Below, piece after piece: positions 8,816-16,201 of a DNA stretch of 64,000 bases. Origin of the DNA: RPQJ01 sp963726665 (GTDB taxonomy: Bacteria > Pseudomonadota > Gammaproteobacteria > Steroidobacterales > Steroidobacteraceae); assembly GCA_963726665.1 (NCBI GenBank), contig CAVSDW010000013.1, positions 1-64,000 of the forward strand. The letters run 5' to 3'. The translations under genes were made by a program, and so were the position numbers. The stretch's first letter is position 1; the number at the start of each line of letters is the position of its first letter. The notes under the pieces were generated by a model. The model ran no database searches and was not told the DNA's origin. It was given only the letters and a program-made list of their open reading frames with translations.

Positions 8816-9179
8816 TTACTCCCCTGTCCGCGTGTGATCACCATGCGCCGCAAAATGGTTACGAGTCATATGACCGGTGAAGCAACCGTGCCGCAGGGAC
8901 AGGCGCTGGTGCTCCTGACATCTTCTCGGCCCGCAGCCGCTCAACGCGGCGTCATACATCGTCGATCAGGCTTGGGGAACTGCCGCTTCGGGTCGGAAGC
9001 AGACCGCCCGGAAGGGGCGGCTAACGGCCAGCAGGCGACATCCGCCTCCTGGCTGCAATTCGCTCACTGGCCGTTGCGTCGGGAACCGGCTTTCGGCGCA
9101 AGCCAACGGCGAGAAGGACCTGATCTGGGTGGATGCGACGCGTGCGGGCGCTCTCGGTACCTATCTTCGGCGCCGGCGA
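8816..9179. other. Intergenic stretch, no gene seen
   Basis: About 360 bases without a supported gene, between the leader of the 8393-8773 gene and the end of the rhodanese operon. It contains a small hairpin (CCGCCC at 9004-9009 with GGGCGG at 9015-9020) and a CGGGTCGGAAGCAGACC block that only faintly resembles the dispersed repeats. Confidence 0.4.
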
Positions 9180-9509
9180 CTATTTCTCGACGATCTTCAG
9201 GATGTCCTTGTAGCCGCCGCCGTTGAACGCCTTGTATCCCAGGGCATCCAGTGCTTGCTTGGCCTTTCCGGCCGCAGCGCCCGAGTGACAATAGAGCACG
9301 ATCTTCCGGTCACGCGGCAGTTCGTTCAGGCGACGCTTCAGCGTGAAAATTGAAATGCTGGTCGCGCCGGGAGCCATGCCCATCTTCGCCTGGATCTTCG
9401 GTCGAACGTCGACCAGGAATGCTCCTGCCTTGAGCAGTTTCGCTACCTCATCCGCTGGCAGCTTCGACTTTGCCAGCTCGTCGTGCTTTGCCTTCAGTTT
9501 TCCGACCAC
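9180..9509 (-). CDS. Single-domain rhodanese-like sulfurtransferase
   Basis: The start is GTG 9509, chosen because AAGGAG lies seven bases before it. The 109-residue cytoplasmic protein has the rhodanese fold: 'AGAFLVDVRPKIQAKMGMAP' and the active-site loop 'IVLYCHSGAAAGKAKQALDA' with the persulfide-forming Cys, then 'LGYKAFNGGGYKDILKIVEK'. It would carry or transfer sulfane sulfur. It is the third gene of an operon with a DszB-like desulfinase and an AhpD-like protein, and its start overlaps the end of the latter by 16 bases. This context suggests handling sulfite or sulfur released by the first enzyme (inference). Confidence 0.8.
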   Translation of the reverse strand: MVGKLKAKHDELAKSKLPADEVAKLLKAGAFLVDVRPKIQAKMGMAPGATSISIFTLKRRLNELPRDRKIVLYCHSGAAAGKAKQALDALGYKAFNGGGYKDILKIVEK

Positions 9510-10231
9510 GATTTGACTCCTTCTGCTGATAGACCGGCCCGGTCTGACCCCTGACGCGGCAAGTCCTGGACCGGGAGATGCCGCTTCGCCCGTCGCTTGT
9601 CCGTTCCGACGAGTTTTCCTGCCTTCACGAGCACAACCAGCAGCAGCAGGATCGGGGCGAGAACGACTCCTGTGACACCTTCCACGACCGTGATGGGGCG
9701 GCCGTGGCCGCGAACTCGCTCGAGGACGGCATCCACGGTATTGCCGCTCAGGTTCGTGAATGTAATGAAGTACACGTACCCGACGATTTCCCTCACCTGT
9801 GCCTGGGTGAAGTAGTTGCCAAGATTCTTCACCGATTCCGGATCGATCTCGCCGAGATGCTCGGCATAGTGCTGGCCGAACAGAATGGCGGCCGCCTCGG
9901 CGGGGCTATTCGCCTTCAATGAGTCGAGCTGGCTGCTGAGTATCTGGTTGACGTCGTCCAGTGAGACACCGTGCGAGACCGCCCAGTGAGCATGTCCCCA
10001 GGCGCAATAACGGCAGTCGTTGATCGCGGTGACGCCAAGCATCACCTTTTCGCGGAGCGCCTTGGACGTTCTCGGCCGGAATGTCGATCGGACGATGACC
10101 GGGAGCGCAATCGCGCAGTTCACGGTTGTCTTCAGGAGATTCGCCGAGGTGAATGTACGCTTCATTGCGCTGCGGCCGTTCCCGGCGCCAGCAGGCGTGC
10201 CTTTCGCTGCCTGAACGCTTCCTCGATTCAT
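9494..10231 (-). CDS. AhpD/carboxymuconolactone decarboxylase-like protein with C-terminal membrane helix
   Basis: ATG 10231 overlaps the presumed TGA of the desulfinase in the form ATGA, which argues for translational coupling; ATG 10165 (MKRTFTSANLLK) is an alternative. The core 'LREKVMLGVTAINDCRYCAW' followed by GHAHWAVSHGVS is the AhpD/CMD signature, with two redox Cys (CRYC) and a His four residues later. The C-terminus adds a helix 'VVLAPILLLLVVLVKAG' and a basic tail, unusual for AhpD proteins, so the domain may be held at the membrane. It could act as a peroxidase or disulfide reductase in the sulfur operon; the substrate is unknown. Confidence 0.7.
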   Translation of the reverse strand: MNRGSVQAAKGTPAGAGNGRSAMKRTFTSANLLKTTVNCAIALPVIVRSTFRPRTSKALREKVMLGVTAINDCRYCAWGHAHWAVSHGVSLDDVNQILSSQLDSLKANSPAEAAAILFGQHYAEHLGEIDPESVKNLGNYFTQAQVREIVGYVYFITFTNLSGNTVDAVLERVRGHGRPITVVEGVTGVVLAPILLLLVVLVKAGKLVGTDKRRAKRHLPVQDLPRQGSDRAGLSAEGVKSWSEN

Positions 10232-11387
10232 CCGAGCCTGACCACGGTCGCTTCGGGAAGCTTGCCGAGGTCGCCTTCTCCCAGCGTTCCTCGATCAGTT
10301 CCTTGCCTGCTTTTTCCAGGAACTCGGGCGCAGCCCATTCGTGTACGTCGAAGTCGCGCTTGATGTAGCCATGCTCGAGCATGAAGTCCTTGCCGATCTC
10401 GATCTGCGCGAGGTTCTTCGGCGACAGGCTGGGCACCATGTCGATGAGCTTGATGTACTGGTAGGTGTCCTCGACGTCGCGGTAGTAGGTCTGGCGGTCC
10501 AGGATCACGGCCGCGGCGTGCTTGTGTTCGTTGGCCCAGCGCCCGACCTTGATCATGGCCTTCAGGAAGGTGACGACCAGCTCGGGATGCTGCTCGGCCA
10601 TCACGTCGCTGCAGGTGATGACCGCCGGCTCGTTGTTGGCCTGCAGCCGCCAGTCCGGATAGCGCGACAGGTCCTCGATCGCGGCGATCTTGCCTGTGTC
10701 TTCCTGCAGGTGCTGCCAGGTCTTGCTGTGGGTGTAGATCGCATCGACCTTGCCTTCCAGCAGCGCCGTCTCCAGCGGGCGGGTGATCAGGGTGCGCTTG
10801 TGGTCCACCTTCCCCATGTAGAACTCGGTCGCGCTGTTCACCGGCCCGCACATCTTCGGGTCGGTGTACCAGTCGTCGGCATCCGGAAACTCGACGATCT
10901 CGACATCCTCGATGCTCATGTCGTTGAGCATCAGCATGTTCAAGATGCCGTAGTGCTCGGTGATGCGCCACCAGTCGGCCTTCAGCGTGTTCAGGCTCTT
11001 GGACAGGCCGATGCGCTTGCCCTTCAGGTGGCTCATCTTGTAGATGCGGTCCTTGGCCCGCACCAGCATGCAGCCACCTTCGTAGGTGGGCGTCGCGCCC
11101 AGCAGCCGGGTGCGGCGGATGTCGGCCTGGACGTGGATCGTCGGGTACAGGCCGCCGAAGCGGACCAGGTTGTCGAGGTTGTGGATGTAGTGCGGGTACC
11201 AGTCGTTCTCGCGCCGGCTGAGCAAGTGGGCGTAGTCGACACCGATGGCGGCGAAGTCGGTCCTGCACCAGGTGAGTTCCTGGTCGACGTTGCTGGCCGA
11301 GACCATGCCGCAGTTGGTGTAGAAGACCTCCTTCCAGTTCAGTTCCACGGTGCTGAGCTTCTTTCCGTTGATGACGGTGATCGGCAT
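10228..11387 (-). CDS. DszB-like desulfinase (NMT1/SsuA-like fold) with conserved Cys-His-Arg triad; 3' frameshift
   Basis: ATG 11387 (MPITVINGKKLSTVELNWKE) is followed by YTNCGMVS, aligning with the catalytic Cys27 region of the biphenyl-2-sulfinate desulfinase DszB. Cys26, His66 (in YPHYIHN) and Arg76 (in VRFGG) match DszB Cys27, His60 and Arg70, including the ten-residue His-Arg spacing and the RFGG motif. 'RTRLLGATPTYEGG', 'GKRIGLSKSL' and 'EWAAPEFL' also match the family. DszB-type enzymes release sulfite from aryl sulfinates. There is no signal peptide, arguing against a transporter binding protein. Near 10283 a one-base shift changes the frame; repaired, it ends GDLGKLPEATVVRLG with TGA at 10230-10228. 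Unrepaired, the frame runs to 9906. The substrate is unknown. Confidence 0.7.
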
Positions 11388-11586
11388 GATTGAACCCCCC
11401 CGTCCTTCAGGGCGAAAAGTGGATACGGTAAGTCTGCGCCTCGCATGGGTCGGCATGTCAACACCGCGGCGGGTGCTCCAGCAGACATTGCGGGACAAGG
11501 TCGGAATAGATGCGGACAATGGGTCTAACAATTTCACACGATGGCGACTCGACCGTCCGCTTCATTGCCAACCGGGTGGCCGCTCT

Positions 11587-11696
11587 GGGTCGGTCTCGGA
11601 CCTGCAGGGGCTGCTTTCGGACACGGCCCGGTGGTCGTCCCCCAGTGCCGTGGGGAAGCGGACGGACGGCAACCGCCGGGTTCGGCCAGGAGCAGA
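11587..11696 (+). repeat. Dispersed repeat, copy D
   Basis: This is the best full copy: GGGTCGGTCTCGGACCTGCA, GGGGCTGCTTTCGGACACGG, GTCGTCCCCCAGTGCCGTGG, GGAAGCGGACGGACGGCAAC, CGCCGGGTTCGGCCAGGAGC. The CTGCTTTC/GGAAGCGG stem (with G-U pairs) is kept. It occupies the middle of a 419-base gap (11388-11806) between two minus-strand genes. The rest of that gap holds the hydrolase terminator, and a lone TTGACA on the minus strand (11461-11456) without a convincing -10 box. Confidence 0.65.
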
Positions 11697-11713
11697 CGCT
11701 CGGCGCAAAAGGA

Positions 11714-11736
11714 AACCCCGGCGCGGGGCCGGGGTT
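11714..11736 (-). terminator. Rho-independent-type terminator of the hydrolase gene
   Basis: AACCCCGGC (11714-11722) pairs with GCCGGGGTT (11728-11736) over nine bases around a five-base loop. On the minus strand the stem is followed by TCCTTTT, a short T-rich tail. It lies about 70 bases after the stop of the minus-strand hydrolase at 11807. Confidence 0.55.
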
Positions 11737-11806
11737 CCGCCTTCCCTGAGTGTGCCGCTCAATGGGCTATTTGTCGGCGACTCAGGTGTCCAGTGACCAT
11801 AGACGC

Positions 11807-13120
11807 CTACGGCCGGTTCTCCCGGTGGGCCATGATCCAGTCCAGTATCGGCCTCCACACGAGTGACTCAGCATCCTTCGCGAGAACAGTGTCTACGTGC
11901 CCGAAGTCCATCGCCTCATCGGCATCAGACAGGCGTTGCACGGTGATCGTCGTGACATCACGACTGGCGGTAAACGTTGTCGAGGCAAATGCGCTCGGAC
12001 CGAAGCCGCCCTTGGCGCCAACATGCAGAATCGGGACGGTGATCTGCGCGAAGTGGTCGTCGAGCGGAGTGTCGATTGTGCCGCACATGACCTGCGCAGT
12101 GTCGACGTCCAATCGTCTGGGGTAGTAAGGAGTGTAGGCTGCGCCCATTGCGGCTACCCAGAGTTGATCGTCGGTGAATCGCAAGCTGCTCGGTATGCCG
12201 GACTCATCGAGATAGCCGCCGACCAGGTGCCATGACTCCCCCGTCAAGAGTTCAGTCCTTGCTCCGACGAACAGCGCTGCCTGCCAGTTCGTAAATCCGT
12301 CTAAGAATGGTGACTCGTCATTCGGCGCGAACGTGGCGAGATAGGCCAGCCACTGAAAGGAAGATCCAATAGTGTTGGCGTAGTTATTCGGAGGGTCCGA
12401 CTCCAGGAGCGCCTGACTACTCTCCGCCAGGGCGCAATACACTTCACGGTCGGCCTCATCTTCGAATTTGACGCCGATGTCGAGCACGATCATTCCCTTG
12501 ACGTTGCGCAGGCCCCGAGGCTGCAAGGCCTCCTCACCGACCAACGGATAGGCAACCTGCCCACCATAGCTGAGGCCCAGGAGGTGCAGCCTGCCGTTGC
12601 CCTGACCGGTCCCCACCCGGATCGAGCGTACGAAGGAGAGAGCCGCTTCGACGTGCGCCACGTCCTTTGCGAGACCCCACTGCCCCATGAACGTGAAATC
12701 GGTTTCGTCTATCGGAACCAGCGCCCAGCCGTAATCCATGCCCCAGACATCGATGTCGTTCTTCGCCAGGAAGATGACGATCGAGTGATCCGGCTCAGAC
12801 ACCCCGGTGACCATGGGCGCCATGAAGATACCCTCGAACGAGGTCGGGTTCCCGGGCAGCAGCATCACGGCGTCCCGCGTGCTGACGGGCTTGTTCGGTC
12901 GTTTCTCCCGGACGATACGGTGAATCCGCACGACGTCGTATTTGCCTGGACCCATGGCGACGTCGTAGCGGTAATGGGCGATGTCGTCACCCAACTCCGT
13001 TCTGTCCGAATGCAGGATCTTGAACTGGGCCGGTGCTGGCGCGCCGGCGTCCGCCGGAAATGCGGCCGGCGCAGCCACAAATGCGGCAAGAGCGGCCAAT
13101 ACAACGATCAGCTTTCGCAT
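11807..13120 (-). CDS. Secreted alpha/beta hydrolase (lipase/esterase-like)
   Basis: ATG 13120 follows AGGAGGGGACG. Residues 1-23 (MRKLIVVLAALAAFVAAPAA) form a signal peptide, so the 437-residue enzyme is exported. 'HLLGLSYGGQVAYPLVGEEA' holds the nucleophile elbow GxSxGG-like motif with Ser. Upstream 'DAVMLLPGNPTSFEG' forms the oxyanion-loop region, and late 'MDFGHVDTVLAKDAESLVW' supplies the likely catalytic His. 'VPILHVGAKGGFG' precedes the acid. The substrate cannot be told from sequence. It is monocistronic, with its own terminator hairpin downstream. Confidence 0.7.
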   Translation of the reverse strand: MRKLIVVLAALAAFVAAPAAFPADAGAPAPAQFKILHSDRTELGDDIAHYRYDVAMGPGKYDVVRIHRIVREKRPNKPVSTRDAVMLLPGNPTSFEGIFMAPMVTGVSEPDHSIVIFLAKNDIDVWGMDYGWALVPIDETDFTFMGQWGLAKDVAHVEAALSFVRSIRVGTGQGNGRLHLLGLSYGGQVAYPLVGEEALQPRGLRNVKGMIVLDIGVKFEDEADREVYCALAESSQALLESDPPNNYANTIGSSFQWLAYLATFAPNDESPFLDGFTNWQAALFVGARTELLTGESWHLVGGYLDESGIPSSLRFTDDQLWVAAMGAAYTPYYPRRLDVDTAQVMCGTIDTPLDDHFAQITVPILHVGAKGGFGPSAFASTTFTASRDVTTITVQRLSDADEAMDFGHVDTVLAKDAESLVWRPILDWIMAHRENRP

Positions 13121-13345
13121 CGTCCCCTCCTCGCAGCCATCCTGGCTGCGCTTGTGATCCGCGAACCACGGCGTCCTTCGTGGCGAAACGCGGAGGGCAA
13201 CCGGCAGACCGCCGGTGATGCGGCCACTTTGCGCTCATTGGTCCGCCTCGACCATTCGCAGAAATCGCTAGTGCGCTTTGGTTTTCGACTGAATCAAGGT
13301 GACCTCCGCACCGGCGCTGGTGCGGAGCCATCGAGAGTCCGCTAA

Positions 13346-13400
13346 GGGTCGATCTCGGTCCTGGAGCGTCCGCTTTCGGGGACGGACCGGCGGCCGTCGA
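13346..13400 (+). repeat. Dispersed repeat, copy E (left half only)
   Basis: GGGTCGATCTCGGTCCTGGA, GCGTCCGCTTTCGGGGACGG and ACCGGCGGCCGTCGACC match the left half of copies A, B and D. The right half with the pairing arm is missing. It sits within the 325-base divergent gap 13121-13445, which otherwise shows nothing recognisable. It ends about 45 bases before the DUF2855 start. Confidence 0.5.
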
Positions 13401-13445
13401 CCTGGTTCGGTATAGTGACGTCGATTCATCGACGACGCTGACGAC

Positions 13446-14555
13446 ATGACGACAGACAACATCACGTTGCAGGTCCATCGCCTTCGACATGGCGAGTCGA
13501 GGGTCTACGAGACCAAGATGCCCGGCCTCGCAGCAGGCCAAGTACGCTTTCGCGTCGAGCGCTTTGCGGTGACCGCGAATACGGTGACCTACGCAACCAC
13601 CGGCGACATGCTTGGCTACTGGGACTTCTTCCCCACGGGCGAACCAGACTGGGGCTGCGTGCCCGCCATGGGCTGGGCCGAGATCGTCGAGTCGCAGCAT
13701 CCGGAGGTCGCCACCGGCGGACGCTATTACGGCTGGTTCCCGATGGCGCGTTACGTCGACATGACGGTGACGCCGGCCGCAGATGGCGTGCGCGACTGCG
13801 GCCAGCACCGCGCGGCTCACGCGCCCGTGTATCGCTCGTACGTGGCCACGGACCGCGACGCGTTCTACCAGGCGGGCGTGGAAGCCGAGGATCGACAGGC
13901 CTTGCTGCGTGGGCTGTTCGTCACCGGCTGGCTGGCGGAAGACTATTTCGCCGACAACGACTGGTTCGGTGCGCGGCGGGTCGTGGTCCTGTCGGCCTCG
14001 AGCAAGACCGCCATCGGCTTTGCGCATTGCGCCGATGCTCGTGCGGGGATCGAGGTCATCGGCGTCACGTCGTCGCGAAACCATGCGTTCACGCATCGCC
14101 TCGGCTGTTACGACGAGGTCGTCAACTACGACGATATCAACAGCATCCCCGCCGCGACGCCGATCGTGTCGATCGACATGGCCGGCAACGGCCCCGTCCT
14201 CGCGGCCGTGCACTCCCGCTTCGGCGACCAATTGAAGCACTCGATGGCCGTCGGCCGCAGTCACCACGAAGCGCCCTCACGCGGCGCCGCGCTCGCCGGC
14301 CCGAAACCGGCTTTCTTCTTCGCACCGGCGCAGGTGAAGAAGCGCGTGCAGGACTGGGGGGCGGACGCTTTCCAGGCGCGGGTCGCCGCGTCGCTCAACG
14401 GATTCGTCGCCTGGAGCCGGGAGTGGCTCACCGTCAAACATACGTTCGGCGCGGGGTCCGCCGCGGACACGTGGCGCGAGGTTCATGCGGGATCCGTTGC
14501 ACCCGACGTGGGTTACGTTGTTTCCCTCTGGGATCGGGACTCCGATTCAGCCTGA
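13446..14555 (+). CDS. DUF2855 family protein
   Basis: A 369-residue cytoplasmic protein. The N-terminal part has a GroES-like look ('RVYETKMPGLAAGQVRFRVE', 'FAVTANTVTYATTGDMLGYW') and the middle a Rossmann-like stretch ('ARRVVVLSASSKTAIGFAHC', 'GIEVIGVTSSRN', 'TPIVSIDMAGNG'). This is the DUF2855 pattern, remotely like zinc-free MDR oxidoreductases. The usual MDR zinc ligands are absent. The family function is not established. It stands between repeat copy E and a DsbA-like gene. Confidence 0.75.
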   Translation: MTTDNITLQVHRLRHGESRVYETKMPGLAAGQVRFRVERFAVTANTVTYATTGDMLGYWDFFPTGEPDWGCVPAMGWAEIVESQHPEVATGGRYYGWFPMARYVDMTVTPAADGVRDCGQHRAAHAPVYRSYVATDRDAFYQAGVEAEDRQALLRGLFVTGWLAEDYFADNDWFGARRVVVLSASSKTAIGFAHCADARAGIEVIGVTSSRNHAFTHRLGCYDEVVNYDDINSIPAATPIVSIDMAGNGPVLAAVHSRFGDQLKHSMAVGRSHHEAPSRGAALAGPKPAFFFAPAQVKKRVQDWGADAFQARVAASLNGFVAWSREWLTVKHTFGAGSAADTWREVHAGSVAPDVGYVVSLWDRDSDSA

Positions 14556-14638
14556 CCGTGACGCGGTGAAAGGCAGGATAGGTCGCTGCTTTCGCCTATC
14601 ATGTCGCCCACGTTCACAGCGGGTAAGCGGAGTTCCCG

Positions 14639-15343
14639 ATGAGCCGAAAGAAAAAGAGAAACAGACCGAGTCCTGAGCATCAGGCGCCCCAGGCGAGTGA
14701 TACTCGCCGAATGGCACTCCTGTACGCGGGCTTGGCGGTCCTGGTGATTGCGCTCGTGGCCGCGGGACTCTGGTACACACGCGGAAAGTCGTCATCGGGA
14801 GACGGAGCACAGCAGGCCGCGCTCGCCAGCACACAGTCCCCGACGCTTGGGGAGGCGAGCGCGAAGGTGCACGTCGTCGAGTTCATCGATCCAGCGTGTG
14901 AAACCTGCGCCCTGTTCTTCCCGCTGGTGAAGCAGGTGATGGCGGAGAATCCAGGCAAGATCCGCCTCTCGGTCCGACACGTGGCCTTTCACGAGGGCTC
15001 GGACTACGTGGTCCGGCTGCTGGAGGCGAGCCGCAAGCAGGACAAGTACTGGCAGACGCTGGAAACCCTGCTCGACTCCCAGTCCCAATGGGCGCCGGAT
15101 CACGTCGCCCGGCCGGAACTGGTCGGCGTGGTGATCGAGGGCCTGGGGCTCAACGTCACGCAGCTCATGGCCGACATGAACTCGCCGGAGGTCGCGGAGC
15201 GCGTGCGACAGGATGCCGACGACGCGGTCACCATGAAAGTCACCGCGACCCCCGAGTACTTCGTGAACGGCCGCCCGATGCCGAGCTTCGGCGAGCAACA
15301 GTTGCTGAACCTCATCGGCGAAGAGCTGCAGACCGCCTATTGA
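14639..15343 (+). CDS. Membrane-anchored DsbA/thioredoxin-fold protein
   Basis: ATG 14639 follows GGAG at the right distance. The 234-residue protein has a basic N-terminus (MSRKKKRNRPSP), one membrane helix at about 25-46 (MALLYAGLAVLVIALVAAGL) and a periplasmic DsbA-like domain. 'KVHVVEFIDPACETCALFFP' contains the CxxC redox pair (CETC), and 'VTATPEYFVNGRPMPSFGEQ' contains the cis-Pro. It would oxidise, reduce or isomerise disulfides of exported proteins; the anchored form and CETC pair do not decide which. The following two small genes may be co-transcribed. Confidence 0.8.
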   Translation: MSRKKKRNRPSPEHQAPQASDTRRMALLYAGLAVLVIALVAAGLWYTRGKSSSGDGAQQAALASTQSPTLGEASAKVHVVEFIDPACETCALFFPLVKQVMAENPGKIRLSVRHVAFHEGSDYVVRLLEASRKQDKYWQTLETLLDSQSQWAPDHVARPELVGVVIEGLGLNVTQLMADMNSPEVAERVRQDADDAVTMKVTATPEYFVNGRPMPSFGEQQLLNLIGEELQTAY

Positions 15344-15426
15344 GATCGAGTTCCTGCACGGCTCGCCGAGCGTTCCCTTGGTAGATCGGCGCCGGGGACG
15401 CGTCGCCGCGGCGTATCATCCGCATC

Positions 15427-15837
15427 ATGGCCACTCGCCCGAAGCGCAGGTCTCGCGCCAAGCGCATAAAGCCCACGACGACGCCCCGAGATTCTTCCGG
15501 GACGCCCGACAGGCCGTTCCTGCGTTTCTATCACTCCGAGGCGCTGCACGAGAAGATGATCGTCGTGCTCACCGCTCTCGAGAGCGCTCACGATCCCACC
15601 GCGCATCGCGACGCTCTTGCCGAACTCGCCGTGGAGTTGACGAACAGCGGCTTGCACTACTACTTCATCAAGCCACTGAAGGTCGCCAGGGCTGGCTTCA
15701 TCCTGGAACAGTCGGCGAGCATCGGCATGGCAGGCGTGCAGCAGGTCGCTGCGACCGTCATCCGCAACATCATCGCGCGCATGGATGCCGAGCAACTGCT
15801 TTCGGTCAGCAGCTCGCTGCGCCAGTTCACACGGTAA
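15427..15837 (+). CDS. Conserved small protein, unknown function
   Basis: 136 residues: a basic low-complexity start (MATRPKRRSRAKRIKPTTTP), then a compact helical domain ('RFYHSEALHEKMIVVLTALE', 'HYYFIKPLKVARAGFILEQS', 'GVQQVAATVIRNIIARMD'). No signal peptide or cofactor motif is present. Codon use and the sustained hydrophobic pattern support a real gene. I do not recognise the family. Confidence 0.55.
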   Translation: MATRPKRRSRAKRIKPTTTPRDSSGTPDRPFLRFYHSEALHEKMIVVLTALESAHDPTAHRDALAELAVELTNSGLHYYFIKPLKVARAGFILEQSASIGMAGVQQVAATVIRNIIARMDAEQLLSVSSSLRQFTR

Positions 15838-15863
15838 TTCCCCGGGGCGACTCAACTGAACAC

Positions 15864-16157
15864 ATGACATATCCAACCCACGAACTCGAGCACGTCACGG
15901 CAACGGCCGCCGACTGGGGCCTCTCCCCGCTGAAGGAGCGCGGTGAAGACGAGCGCAAGCGCACTCTCGCCGCGGTCGCCACGGACCTGAACGGGCGGCT
16001 GAAGCAATGCTGCAAGAGCGCCGATTCACCGTCGGGAGCCGCGCTCGAGATGCGCCGCCATCTGACCCTTTTTGCGCGCTACGGGCTGCCCAACCCGAAG
16101 GCCACGCAACTGGTCAGGGACTTGACGATGAAGGCGTTCACCCCGCACAAGCGATAA
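15864..16157 (+). CDS. Small hypothetical protein
   Basis: 97 residues from ATG 15864 (MTYPTHELEHVTATAADWGL), 26 bases after the previous stop. It is helical and charged, with a Cys pair (KQCCKS) and a C-terminal 'MRRHLTLFARYGLPNPKATQ'. There is no membrane segment. The function is unknown. It precedes the TPR signalling pseudogene by about 45 bases and could share its transcript. Confidence 0.5.
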   Translation: MTYPTHELEHVTATAADWGLSPLKERGEDERKRTLAAVATDLNGRLKQCCKSADSPSGAALEMRRHLTLFARYGLPNPKATQLVRDLTMKAFTPHKR

Positions 16158-16201
16158 GGCCGCTCGGCTCGCGTTACACTCCCGGCCGGAGGGAGGACAC
16201 A

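Noticed and set aside
9004..9020. Hairpin CCGCCC/GGGCGG as a terminator
   Set aside because: It has only six base pairs and no T tract, and it does not follow a gene end.
10341..11393. Plus-strand open frame of 350 codons opposite the desulfinase
   Set aside because: It mirrors the codon pattern of the minus-strand gene, is rich in Val/Asp/His/Arg with no family motifs, and has no ribosome site. Long antisense frames are common at this G+C.
12987..14267. 426-codon minus-strand frame across the hydrolase start and DUF2855
   Set aside because: It overlaps two supported genes, has no motif, and its start lies inside DUF2855.
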